Shown here: piece after piece, positions 20,762 through 31,705 of the stretch
Position numbering within the stretch: position 1 is the first letter of the stretch
Layout: each line of letters starts with the position of its first letter
Source of the DNA: Amyelois transitella
Lineage: Eukaryota; Arthropoda; Insecta; Lepidoptera; Pyralidae
DNA length: 64,000 bases
Assembly (NCBI RefSeq): GCF_032362555.1
Contig: NC_083531.1
Span: forward strand, 2,976,001 to 3,040,000
Direction: 5' to 3'
The notes under the pieces: model-generated
What the model was told of the DNA's origin: nothing
The model's input: only the letters and a program-made list of their open reading frames with translations
Databases searched by the model: none
Translations under genes and position numbers: made by a program

Positions 20762-22479
20762 AAGTTTGTGACGCTGAATTTTTTTCAATATTAAGATTTT
20801 TTTTTTTGAAATTTTGGATGCAACTGAAGATGCAGAAGACTCAGGACGCGGCGAAAGTGGAGTAGTTTCCGCTTGTAAGTTTTCTGGAGACTGAATTATG
20901 TTTATTGAGTTCTGTGAATCATCATTACCCAAGAAACTGCTACGATCTGAACCGTCATCATCATCAACCGAAGAGATCGTATTTCTTTCTTTGTAATGAG
21001 GTACTAAAAAACTCATTTCATCTTCAAAGGTCCACTTTTTCGTCGTCGGGGCTGCCTGACCACTTTTAGTTTTACGCTTCTTCATAGCTCGTCGGTGAGA
21101 CTCTCTAAGATTTAACCAAGTTTTCTTGCACTCAGATTCTGAAATAAAATAAATCATGGTTAACTATATCAAGCGCATGTAGTTACACATGTATGTGTGA
21201 AAGGGAGTACGTACACACACATTCACATAAACATATAGACGTATTATAAAACGTATATTAAATATACATTTATTGTTGCAGGTACTTCATAACTGGATCT
21301 ACATTTACTAATTTATCATCGAGCTTCCGTTTAGGAGAATCAACTATTCGTTTGATAGTAATAGATGTGTGCAATGCAATAATAAATAAATTAATGCCAA
21401 TTCATATACCTCAACCAACTACAGCCACATGGCAAGGAATCGAAGAAGGATTTAAAAATAAATGGAACTTTCCGAATTGCATAGGCGCCATTGACGGCAA
21501 ACATGTAAATATAATTGCACCTCCCAATAGTGGATCGTTGTTTTTTAACTATAAAAAAACATTTTCTATTGTTTTGTTAGCTATAGTTGATCCTGAATAC
21601 AGATTCATAGCGGTTGATGTAGGAGCCTATGGAAAAAACAGCGATGGCGGAATCTATTCATCATCTACATTTGGAAAGGCACTTGAAAGAAACACATTCA
21701 ATATTCCATGTGACAAACCATTACCAGGAACTAATCATGCAATGCCACATGTATTTGTGGGAGACGAGGCATTTCCATTGAAGACATATTTATTAAGACC
21801 ATATCCTCGCTCAAATACACGGAGACTATCAGATCCTGAACGGCAATATAATTACCGCTTATCACGAGCTAGAAGGGTTGTTGAAAACGCTTTTGGAATT
21901 TTATATCAAAAATTTGCGATTTACAACAAAAATATTAAATTGCATCCAAAGTTTGTAGATAAAGTGGTATTAACAACTTGCATTTTACACAATATGATGA
22001 GGACATATAACATTGAGATGAATTTACAGGAACCGAACAGAACAGAACAGGAAATTACAGTTGAATTCGGCGAAGACCGATTGTTAAGTGAATTACCAAG
22101 TATTAGTGGTGCCCATATGGCTACCGCTTTTAATGTACGTGAAAAGTTCAAAACATATTTTCAAACTTCTACCGGACGAGTTCCATGGCAGTAGCTTTTA
22201 GCTTTAAATATTAATGTTAATTCTTAATGGATATTTCAGTTAAATTTTTCATTATAATTATATTAATCACAACTGTTTTATTTCCCATACATACCTACAT
22301 ACGCGAAAAACATTAAATAAATAATTAAATAGGAGTAGGTACTTACCAGATTGCTTTAAAGTAATACTTATTTGTTTCCAAGCCTCGTCCTTTTTTATAG
22401 TATTGCTGTATTTAGCATCACTTAAGTCATATAAATATGGATATTTTCTCACTTCTTCAATAAGTTTCTCCCTTTGCAT
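20762..22479 (-). pseudogene. H9 MADF-like protein, C-terminus removed (exons 22349-22479, 20762-21138)
   Basis: Exon 1 MQREKLIEEVRKYPYLYDLS has the MADF pattern (DAKYSNTIKKDEAWKQISITL). Exon 2 (acceptor tttcag) reads ESECKKTWLNLRESHRRAMK, the SGQAAPTTKKW box, an acidic stretch and ASKISKKKILILKKIQRH, then meets the right end of H6. The sister proteins run about 70 residues further, so the C-terminus is missing. Confidence 0.75.
21282..22194 (+). CDS. H9 transposase, catalytic exon 2
   Basis: The exon follows ttgcag and opens RYFITGSTFTNLSSSFRLGE. The triad is in GAIDGKHVNI, VFVGDEAF and RRVVENAFG. It ends STGRVPWQ. The open frame is complete, but no plus-strand exon 1 lies to its left: H6 and then an inverted exon 1 (H4) occupy that place. 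H9 therefore cannot make a full protein as arranged. Its right terminal repeat was not identified, and it appears to sit in the BEL element. Confidence 0.85.
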
Positions 22480-22600
22480 CGTTATTTTGTGTTTGAATCG
22501 AACTTAAAATTTTAAATAAAACATACGCGCAACACGAATGAAATACTCCTTGCGAATGGCGGCGTCTTTAGCAGGCAAGTCGCGGGACGGGAAAGGGTGG
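22480..22600. other. Undefined junction between H9 and the BEL relic
   Basis: The right end of H9 must lie here, but I cannot name it: its left partner is outside the window or lost. A possible end is at GGCGGCGTC before TTA at about 22,567. Confidence 0.25.
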
Positions 22601-23232
22601 ACGAAGAGATGTGAGCTCGGGTACGGAGAGACGTAAGCGCGGGAATTCAAGTTCGGAGCCTGTTCCGAGGCGAGGCGATTACGTTATTATTCCGATTAGT
22701 GTGCGTTGCAGTAGGGAGTTTAATACAAACCATTCTGAACGGCTCGAGGCGATACGGTGACGATCCCTTTCCGATCCCATATGTGTGCTGAGACCCTTAA
22801 CGCTCTTTTTCTACAGAATCATTCGGCGTAAAGCAGTCTGATGATTTTTCCCTGTCTCGCGAGGATCAGCGGGCGCTGAATATTATGGAACGGACTACGA
22901 GACTATTGCCTGAAGATTGGCGGGAAACGGGTCTGCATTGGAAATCTGAGGAGTTCCAGCTATCTGATAGCCTTCCGCAAGCGAAAGTCCGATGGAAGGG
23001 TGGTGTTGAGATAAAAATGGTGGGAGCGTTTAGTAAGGTCTGTAAAGACCAGCCTTATGATGACCCTTAGGCCTCTTTTCCATTACACGGTTGTTCAAAC
23101 GTACGGTGTGTAAGCCGTACGGTTGAAAAAACGTGCTAGCTTGTACATGATACGGCAAAATCACCGCGCGAGACATTGGTAAGTACTGGCTAGTAGCGCT
23201 TTTTACTCGGGCTGTGTAGGACGTGCTGCGAC

Positions 23233-26200
23233 ATGAATTTTCTTACGAAAAAAAAGATTATAGTTGCTTATTACATATATAGGAAAAAGAAAATAGAAAA
23301 AAAAAGGGAAGTAAGGTTTTGGATACATCCGATTTTAGAAAAAAGGGAGGAATATGGCGCGTTTCATACACTTGTCAAGAATCAATTGAGAGAAGATGAA
23401 GACAAGTTTTACAATTATTTTAGAATGCAGAAAACTACATTCGACAATTTGCTCCAAAAATTATCCCAGGAACTAAAAATCAAGATACTTTTATGCGAGA
23501 GAGTATATCGCCCGCAGAAAGATTGGCTGTAACTCTGAGGTAAGTAGGTACAAAATTAAATGACATATTTTAGTTTAAAATTGTTTATTGCACACAAACA
23601 AAATTATTACATGTAATTGAATTTTAACAATTATTAATTTAAGAACAAGTAAATCAAAAATACACTACGCTGAAAATGCTACTCAAGTGCGGTACTAAAA
23701 TCGAATTCGTCTTCAATAGAAACTTGAGAATCTGCCGAGATACTTTCCGCATTTACACTATGTACAGATAATTGTGATTCGGGTCGGTAGTGGATTGGCT
23801 CTGAACCAGAACCGTGTCCAAAATCATGAGAAGACGTCTGTGGACGACTTATTCCATAGCCCGATCTAGCAGCTGTAGGGCGCTGACTCCACGAACGAGG
23901 GAATCGCAACGAGCCCGTCATACTATCGTCGGACATACTCCACGAACGAGCGATAATTCCGCCAGCGTATCGTCGCGACTCGTGACGGGATCGCAGCGTG
24001 TCCGCGACGACTCGTAACGGAATCGCCGCGAATCTCTCGCTTCAAGAATAAACTTTTCAATGTCAAACATTGTACTATTGTTTAAAAAGCTTCTCGAAAC
24101 GTCCTTGCTTAACGGGAATCAACGTTGAAATGACGCTGCGTTTGACAGCGCGCCCGCCGCGCGCTCGCGACGAGCGCGCGGCGGGCGCGCTGCAAGTCGC
24201 GGCGGGCTAGCGACGATGTAAGGGTGCGTCCACATCTGGCGAATGTGCCGCGAATGTGCAGCTCGCGAGCCGTTTGCGAGCTGCGCGCGTACAATTTTGT
24301 TCGAGCGCCGCTCCTGCGCCGCCCGCGCGCAGTTCACGCGCAACCTAAGCGCCGTACGCGATCAGCGCGCGGGCGGCGCGCTAGCGGCTCGCGTCTTCCT
24401 TCCACCCGCGTCTCAATCCCCGCACCCCTTACCCGCTCAGTTCGTTTCTGATTATTGGAGGTTAAGTACGTGTTGTCATGGAGTGGACGGAGGAGAACTG
24501 TTTACGCTTAATTGAAACATATAAAAGATTTCCAGTTTTGTGGGATCCTAAAGATCAATATTACTATAGAAAAAATGTAAAAAATGATGCGTGGAAAGAA
24601 ATTGGTGCTATAATGGGAAGCGATTATGAACAATGCCGTAGCAAACTGTTAAGTCTTTTATCTTCTTTTAGAAGAGAGAAAGGAAAAAGTCAAAAAAGTA
24701 AAGGGACAGGGAAAGGCGAGTAAAAAACTATTTGTTACTTTTTATGTTTTATTTTATTAGTTAAATTGACTATGTAACTAATATTATTCTATATTTTTAG
24801 GTGCATCCGAGACTTACAAAAGTAGATGGTTTGCCTATGACGCTTTTTCCTTTTTAGCTGATCGGGATAAACCAAGGAAACGTATAAATACTGTAAGTAA
24901 TTAAATCAACAATATTTATCTTGAAATGCAATACGGCCTTCATTTACGCAATAAGAAGCAATCTCATCTCTTATTTCGTTTATTTCTCTTGAATATCTTA
25001 TTTGTGATGTTTGAATATTTGAAAGAGATGTCAAATTAGGTACGGATTGATTTATATACATATTGGAATTAGTTGTATAACTATCGGTGGCGTTCTGTTT
25101 CAAATAATTATGCAAGTGAATAATACTCATAACGACTACTTCAGCAACTTCTGGTTTTAATATCATAGGTTTTCTAAGTACCCTAAAAATGGATGATGCA
25201 ATGCCAAAGGCACTCTCAACAATTCTGCGAGCTCTGCTTAATCTATAGTTAAAAATGCGTTCCGGAGTGCCTTTACTGTGGTTACCGGAGTATGGTTTCA
25301 TCACATGTTTATCTAGAGCAAAAGCGCTGTCAGCAACAAAGAAGTAGGGTATCGCTTTAGTCCTGTAAGGTAATGCTTTTTCTTGTGGTAAATTTAAGGA
25401 GCCATTTTGCATCATCTTGTAGAACTCTGTATCTTTGAATATCCCTCCATCAGATATACGCCCCTGGCAACCAACATCAGCAAACATAAATTTATAATCT
25501 GAGTCTACCAGTGCAAACAGAACAATACTAAAAGTAGATTTGTAATTATGATATTCAGTTCCACTTTTCGGAGGTGCCTGTATGACTATATGTTTACCGT
25601 CTATTGCGCCAATGCAATGGGGCAAATGCCATTTATCTTCGAATCCTTTACTCACTTCTAGCCATATTTCTGGTCTCCTTGGCACCTGAAAAATAATAAT
25701 ATAAATATAAAAACATTATTACAGGAACAGGCAGATATAGAACAAGATAAAGTGGATGAGCGACAGGTACAAGATGATGGAATAAATACTGACACTGAAA
25801 GCGACCTGTCTTTTATTGAACCTCCGCCGTCCAAAAAGAAAAAATCGACGGATGATAAAATCGTAACTGAAGCCCTACAATGTTTAAAGACTGCTACAGA
25901 AAAATTGAGCGATAATTCCAAATTGTCACAAGAAGTACATTCATTTATAAATTTTATTGGAGCCAAAATGGAATCTTATTCACGTTCAACAAAAAATATG
26001 GTTCAACAGGCAATATTTGATGTCATAATGAAAGCTGATTCTGGGTACTATGATTATCAACCAAATATGCAAGTGTCAACGCAAGGTTATACAACTTATT
26101 CTCAAAGTGCTTCTACGTCCAGACCGCACAGTCAGGAAAGTAATTATTCGGCAGAAGATACGAATGACAGCTACAGTGATTTGTTTCAATAATAACTACT

Positions 26201-28645
26201 TTCTTTTTGTAAACTTATATGTTGCTTATAAAAAAGGCTATGTGATTATTTAATAAAGATAATTAGAAAAATACTCACACGTACGTTTTCCTTTAAACAC
26301 TTGATAATCGCCAAACACACTTCAGGAATAATAATACTTATACTTTGCTTAGAAATTCTAAAAAGGTACTGCAAGCTTGTGTAGGAATCTCCAGTGGCCA
26401 AGAATCGTAATGTCAAACTTAATTTATTTTCAACTGAAATTGGTAGCCTAAAATGCGTTTCCTTTTTAGCAATCTTGAAACTAAGCATGTGTAGTAGATT
26501 TTCATATAATTCTGGTGACAATTTTAAAAAATTTGCATAGTGGCCGCTTAATTGATGGCTTTTTAACTCCGCTACTATATTCTGTTTTCTTTTAAAAATA
26601 GGATTTTGCCACCAACGCCGTTGTCTCTTTTTTTTCCTTTTTATCAGTAATATAATAGCTAATGATGCAGCAATTATATTAAAAGCACTAGTGTCGTCCG
26701 ACATCTTCGAAAGTACTGAGCCAGTAAATGGAACTGTAAGCGCGAGGATTGAGTACGCGCAGATCGCGCGCCGCGCGCACGCCTTATACGAGCCTTGTAT
26801 GAGTTGCGCTAAGGCGGCGCAACGAACCATTGCAGTGACTGCATGCGTGCAGCGCGAGTGCAGTTCGCGTACCGTTCGTGAGTTGCACATTCGCGGCACA
26901 TTCGCCAGATGTGGACGCACCCTAATGACGTTTCGCGCGCTCATTGCCACTCGTCGCATCGCAGCGATAGTATCGCCGTGTGGAGACGGTTTCATAGAGA
27001 GTGTATAGAAATACGTGGCACGACGATAATATCGTCGCGATTCTCTCGGTCGTGGAGTCAGCGCCTTAAATATCCTTGATAGCCTTGATCCCATTGGTTT
27101 CTTGATGTAGGTATATACTGAGTACACTGTCTTTGTTGAATATTTTTAATTATTGAAATTACTTGAAACTGAAAGTCTATCATATTTTCATCACTGAACT
27201 TGTCAACTGTATCAGCGATTCCCATAAAAAAGTTCATACTACGGCTTTTCTTTTTCTCATCTCGTTCTGCTGAATCCATAAACTTCATAAACCTAATGTC
27301 AACTTCACTTAGTTCATTTTTTCTTTTTTTTTTAGCCCTTTGCGTCTCACTCCGTTCAGTGTATCCCGAGCTTGATAGATTCGGGACTGCACTATCAAAA
27401 TTTTCATTACTGAGGCTAGAATCATGAACATGTTCAGTCATGTTAGAATCGGTCTTGCGATGCTCAACATTTTTTTTTAGGAACATCGTTTCATCATAGA
27501 ACATATATTTTCTTATTTTTTTTGCTGAAGAACCAGACTTACATTCATTAATTTTTTTGTCATATTTTATCCAGCTATCTTTCATATTGGTCCACTTCTT
27601 CATCACCATTTGCCCTGAAAATAAATAAATAATAATTATTAAATTCAAAATTTATAAAAACCCCCGACCTAAACTGAATCGACCCCGACCTAAAATGGGG
27701 TTTTAGTATTTGAACCTGAACCGTTTGGTTTTATATTTCAGGTATCTAGCAACAGGAGATACCTTTACTGACCTATACTACAGCTATAGAATTGGAATAA
27801 AAACCATAAGTTGCATCGTACGTGAAGTATGCCACTACATTTGGTTAGAACTGTATAAAGAATATATGAAAATACCATCTAAAGAAGACTGGCTACACAT
27901 TGCAAGCAAATTTCAAGAATCTTCCAACTTCCCGCTGTGCTTAGGAGCGGTCGATGGAAAACACATCAGAATTATTAAGCCAATTGATAGTGGCTCGATG
28001 TTTTTAAATTACAAACATTTTTTTTCTATAGTTTTGATGGCAGTAGTAGATAGCGATTACAACTTTATATTTGTTGACGTTGGCGCCTACGGAAAGGAGT
28101 GTGATTCCAGTGTGTTTAAAGAGACCCCATTTTGGAAAAATTTAACAAACAACGGATTAAATCTACCCGATGCAACACGTTTGCCTGGAATTGACTACGA
28201 TTTGCCATATGTGTTCGTTGCGGACGAAGCCTTTGCTTTGCATTATCACTTGCTTCGTCCATTTGGTGGTCATCAGCTTGATCAATTAAAACGTACATTT
28301 AACTACAGACTCACAAGAGCGCGAAGATTTGTTGAATGTGCGTTTGGCATTTTATCCAATAAATGGCGAATTTTTCACCGGCCAATGAATGTGTCCATCG
28401 ATTTGGCAGTTGATATTGTGAAAACATGTTGTGTTTTGCAAAATTTTATACATAAGCAGGAAAACTTTCAGTTTCACAATGCGAGTGAAAATGAGTCCAC
28501 CCTTGATTCAGAATCGGAACTAATCCAGTTACCTATCACGAATGCAGTTCGCGGAAGTTTGGCGGCTAATGAAGTTCGCAACAGATTTGCACAATATTTT
28601 GTATCTAACGAAGGTCGCCTCTCCTATCAAAACAACTATGCATAA
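23233..28645 (+). CDS. H11 transposase (exons 23233-23539, 27742-28645), one frameshift in exon 1
   Basis: Exon 1 MNFLTKKKIIVAYYIYRKKK has the basic patch and YFRMQKTTFDNLLQKLSQEL. After it one base is missing in an A run near 23,478, since the other frame gives the expected MRESISPAERLAVTLR and then AG|gtaagt. Exon 2 RYLATGDTFTDLYYSYRIGI has GAVDGKHIRI, VFVADEAF (AD in place of GD before EAF) and RRFVECAFG, and ends RLSYQNNYA. The intron is enlarged to about 4.2 kb by H17 and H16. Confidence 0.82.
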
Positions 28646-28854
28646 GTAAAAAGTTAATAATTAAATATCTGTAACTTACCAAACTTGTTTTTCTCATCAC
28701 CACTTAAATCTTCAAATGTGGGCTGGAAATGAATAAATATTTCTTTCCAGGAATCATATTTAAGCCGCTTATTTTTATAATCGTCGATGGTCTTATCCCA
28801 TATTACAGGCCTTTCTTGAATCAACGTAATTAATAATTCTTGATTTATGTTCAT
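23679..28854 (-). CDS. H11 MADF-like protein, exon 2 split by H17 (exons 28680-28854, 27066-27615 and 23679-23877)
   Basis: Exon 1 MNINQELLITLIQERPVIWD carries the MADF core. Exon 2 reads GQMVMKKWTNMKDSWIKYDK, the SGSSAKKIRKYMFYDETMFL box and SMNFFMGIADTVDKF, and reaches YQGY where H17 is inserted. On the far side of H17 the C-terminus continues TAARSGYGISRPQTSS to the acidic tail SIEDEFDFSTALE. The two parts differ by one in frame across the insertion, so the protein is broken. Confidence 0.75.
24478..26192 (+). CDS. H16 MADF/Myb-SANT-like protein (exons 24478-24715, 24801-24892, 25725-26192)
   Basis: Exon 1 MEWTEENCLRLIETYKRFPV has LWDPKDQYYYRKNVKNDAWK. The only in-phase join to exon 2 (GASETYKSRWFAYDAFSFLA) uses a GC donor (AAAG|gcgagt) with a normal acceptor (tttag). 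Exon 3 begins EQADIEQDKVDERQVQDDGI after ttacag and ends NDSYSDLFQ. The three exons sum to an open frame of about 265 residues. H2's MADF protein has the same WFAYDAM box encoded without that intron, which supports the junction. Confidence 0.8.
24906..26704 (-). CDS. H16 transposase (two exons: 26279-26704, 24906-25685)
   Basis: Exon 1 MSDDTSAFNIIAASLAIILL, then RKKKRQRRWWQNPIF and LATGDSYTSLQYLFRISKQS, reaches LKENVR at a gtgagt donor. Exon 2 starts VPRRPEIWLEVSKGFEDKWH with GAIDGKHIVI, FFVADSAF and RRIVESAFG, and ends GRIAFQDKYC. About 401 residues, no break seen. The second catalytic Asp is in VADSAF. Confidence 0.92.
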
Positions 28855-29150
28855 TTTATAATAAAATCGCGAAACAGCATATATAAGCGGTCACGAATCC
28901 GTGCGTACGTCCGGCACCGTCGACACACCCCGATAGACTGCCATACAACACTGGTGAAAATCACGCCGTGTGTAGACGCGGCGCGCCGAGGGGCAGTCAC
29001 GGCGCACGCGGCCGCGGCGCCGTGCCTTGGCGCCACCGTGCATGTCGACAAGCTCATATAGTGATCCATACCACACTGACGACCGTGCCTACACGCGGCG
29101 AATTAACCGTAGATTTTCACGGCGAGAAACCGTGTAATGGAAAAGAGGCC
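28855..29150. other. GC-rich right subterminal zone of H11
   Basis: No gene. It contains GGCGCC-type palindromes and paired CAACACTGGTGAAAATC and CCACACTGACG-like units. It is probably the MADF promoter and binding-site region. Confidence 0.4.
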
Positions 29151-30338
29151 TTAAAACTACGATTCCGACTGACCAAACTTTATTAACGTTGCTGACTGAG
29201 ACTGAATTTATGATTCAAGACCTTTGACGTACGTACCTTTAGACCATGATGACGACTTACCTCTGACACCAAATGATTTTCTGTTTATGAAAACCGACTC
29301 TCATGACTATCCCTTTGGAGTATTCACTGATTATGACCTACTAAGACGGACCTGAAGGGAATCTCAGCGACTTGCAGACTTGGAAGCGCTGGGTAAAGGA
29401 GTACCTGCCGACTTTGACTCGACGTGACAAATGGTACCGCGACAACGACAGACCACTGATTGTAGGTGACTTAGTAGTGATTGCTGACGATCAGCTACCC
29501 CGCAATCAGTGGCCTCTTGGCAGGGTCGATCGGGTTTTTCCTGGCAAGGACGGCCTGATCCGTGTGGCCCAAGTCAAGACAAGACATGGACTTTACATTA
29601 GACCTGTGACAAAGTTGTGTGGGCTGGACGTCCGCTCCTCAACTTGAGTACCAGCTTTCTGGTACTGGAGGTGGGAATGTAGCGGCCGTTCAGCCTCCAT
29701 GGACAAACGACTCTTTGACTTGACAAATTTAGATGACTAAAACCGACTGACAGACTGTGAAAAAAAGGACAATCGACTTGGACACTAGGGAGACGACCAT
29801 AAGACGACGAGACGACAAGACGTATCTTGATCGGGCTAAATTCTTTTTATTCAGACTAGACAAACAGACCCTTGGCCCGTTCAATGTATTAACAGTCCTT
29901 GAGGCTTAGACAATGTAGTATCGCTTCTTAACGAAACGATGTCGAAGTTCTTTTTCGTCTTAGAGATAACGATAAACATTTCCTAGCCAATGTAACGCAA
30001 TTGTCGCGATCGTTGTGTCGAACGGATCGTTCGATAAACAAACGAATATTGGCTATGGTAACGAAAATTTAGCTGTCAGTTTCAAATTGGAACAAACAAA
30101 GCGGGATTATTCTAAAGTTTAAGTGAGTGTTTACTGTGAGTGTGGTGAGTCGTTTTTAATTGATATTATTAATTCTTGACGCTTTTTAATAATCTTATAG
30201 CAAAACTTTGATAGTGTTAAATTATTAGAGTGTTTTTACATAGTTTTTACGTAGATTTCTTCAAAATTAAATAGAATCATCGTGATTGTAACTGTTCAAA
30301 ATAAATATAGTTATTTTTTTTATTTTTAGTGTTAAAGA

Positions 30339-31509
30339 ATGGATTCTAGGGTAAGGGCAAGTCCCGAATAACTCTCAACTCTACTGGAGTATATGGAAAG
30401 GTAGGTAAATCCAAGTTATTTTCCATTTCTTTTAAATTCAATCGTACAAAACTTTGGTACCATTTCAATCGCTAATGTAAACAATGACGCGATAATAACA
30501 ATGAAGCATTTGTGTATTGAACCGTTGCTTATGTTACAGTCATTGGGACCTGGCTAGGCCTGTTGCAGGGGCACAAGGTCGAGTACGGTCAGACCAATTA
30601 TGGTCTGATCTTACTAATATATTAAATTCCGTTGGTGGTGGTGTCAACAAAACAACAGACAAGTGGAAAAAAGTAAGTAATGACTAGCAATTCTATTCCA
30701 ATAGCCGTATTTGAAGAGTCTTTGTGATTATAAGTTCTTTCTATGGAAATTACTCAGATATTTAGTTATATTTAATAATCTTTTCTACATATTACATGCC
30801 AAGCAATTTGGATGTGGATCTGGTATAGATAAAGTCACAAGTTACAATCTGCTTTGATGTGCAAATCAAGCACCTAGAATATCATATATTATTATCACAT
30901 ATGTGCAAGAAGTGGTAACAGGGATGTTAGGAATTTTTCGGTCCAGTGGAGTTACCAATTTTCAACTTATGTGGTTGTATGCATACTTATGACTGATAAT
31001 TCCAAAAAGGTATGGGCCGATTTAAAATCCAAGACTAAGAAAAAAGGTCTGACCTTGCGGCAACATGCCAGAGGGACTGGAGGTGGACCGGCTAGCCAGA
31101 AATCCTTGTCGCATTTGGAGGAAAGGGTTCTGGCTATTATCGGCCCAACAGCAGTGGAAGGACAAGACTCTATACAAGAGCTTGGATTTAGTGTATGTAT
31201 TAACCTTATTTTCCAGTACCTCATGTAACAAAATTATTAGCTAAAAATCAATACTAACTAGGTAAATCTTGTTGAATAAATATTGTACTTGAATATTAGA
31301 AATTAAAAATTTTAGCCATTACACATATATAATTAGATAAAACAGTATACTATTTAATTAAGTATCTACATATTCAATAAATATCACCATAATAACTTTT
31401 TCAGAGACCTCAATCTTCTGCACCTGCACCCTCTCAATCATCTGCAGTTGTTGCCCAAGAAGATGATCCAGTATATGTGGACTATGGTGGTGGTGTGGTT
31501 AAATATTAA
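30339..31509 (+). pseudogene. H12 Myb/SANT-like accessory protein (exons 30339-30400, 30540-30672, 31010-31191, 31405-31509)
   Basis: Exon 1 MDSRVRASPE is followed by a stop and LSTLLEYMER, so it is broken once. Exon 2 HWDLARPVAGAQGRVRSDQL, WSDLTNILNSVGGGVNKTTD and exon 3 VWADLKSKTKKKGLTLRQHA with ARGTGGGPASQK match the Myb/SANT partner of HARBI1-like elements. Exon 4 ends VYVDYGGGVVKY. All introns have GT/AG borders. Confidence 0.7.
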
Positions 31510-31660
31510 AATAAGTAGATAAGTATATTGATAAGTTAAAAGACTGGATACTTATTAAAATTGTTATATTATTATTATTATTTTCTTTTTCATTTGATAC
31601 TAACTTAAAAAAATATACTTAAGCTTAAATAAAATGAAACTATAAATTAAATACAGACAG

Positions 31661-31705
31661 AATTATCTAGTCAGTAGAATGCTGCATTCTACTGACTAGA
31701 TAATT
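31661..31705. repeat. 45-bp perfect palindrome between convergent genes
   Basis: Arms of 22 bp (starting AATTATCTAGTCAGTAGAAT) surround a single central base at 31,683. It lies between the ends of the H12 Myb and transposase genes, in the place of a shared terminator or polyadenylation zone. Confidence 0.85.

Larger units (their letters stand above)
24222..26922 (-). mobile_element. H16: complete PIF/Harbinger transposon
   Basis: Terminal inverted repeats start GGGTGCGTCCACATCTGGCG and extend about 47 bp. TAA target copies lie at 24,219-24,221 and 26,923-26,925. The transposase is on the minus strand, the MADF-like gene on the plus strand. It is a relative of H2, with the intron in the later position. 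Confidence 0.93.
23878..27065. mobile_element. H17: deletion-derived Harbinger MITE hosting H16
   Basis: The ends share GGCGCTGACTCCACGAMCGA, continuing GRGAATCGC. The flanks read TAG-like on the left and TTA on the right (27,066-27,068), so the target copy is imperfect. Excluding H16 it is about 460 bp. Its left part still encodes the start of a MADF protein on the minus strand (24,070 downward, MFDIEKFILEA), showing that it came from a full Harbinger. Its inner sequence contains repeats of CGACTCGTRACGGRATCGC. Confidence 0.7.
23070..29150 (+). mobile_element. H11: PIF/Harbinger transposon hosting H17 and H16
   Basis: Terminal inverted repeats start GGCCTCTTTTCCATTACACG; TTA target copies are at 23,067-23,069 and 29,151-29,153. 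It has a plus-strand transposase and an antisense MADF gene whose second exon is split by H17. GC-rich subterminal sequence without genes fills 28,860-29,150. Confidence 0.92.
22580..29950 (+). mobile_element. BEL/Pao LTR retroelement fossil, split by H11
   Basis: Two parts flank H11. The left part (about 22,580-23,066) contains a segment recognisable as the start of pol ([20 protein letters not shown], then ETGLHWKS). The right part (from 29,154) contains the integrase C-terminal region (WKRWVKEYLPTLTRRDKW, WPLGRVDRVFPGKDGLIRVA, RPVTKLCGL), ending at 29,647. A purine-rich tract (GGAGGTGGGAATG) and a probable LTR start (TGTAGCGGCC, about 29,677) follow. The element is broken in several places with much of pol missing. 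It looks old and is the outermost visible host of H11 and probably of H9. Confidence 0.8.

Noticed and set aside
24109-24515. Arg/Ala-rich open frames
   Set aside because: They overlap in several frames in the GC-rich ends of H16 and H17, show no family motif and vanish outside the GC-rich zone.
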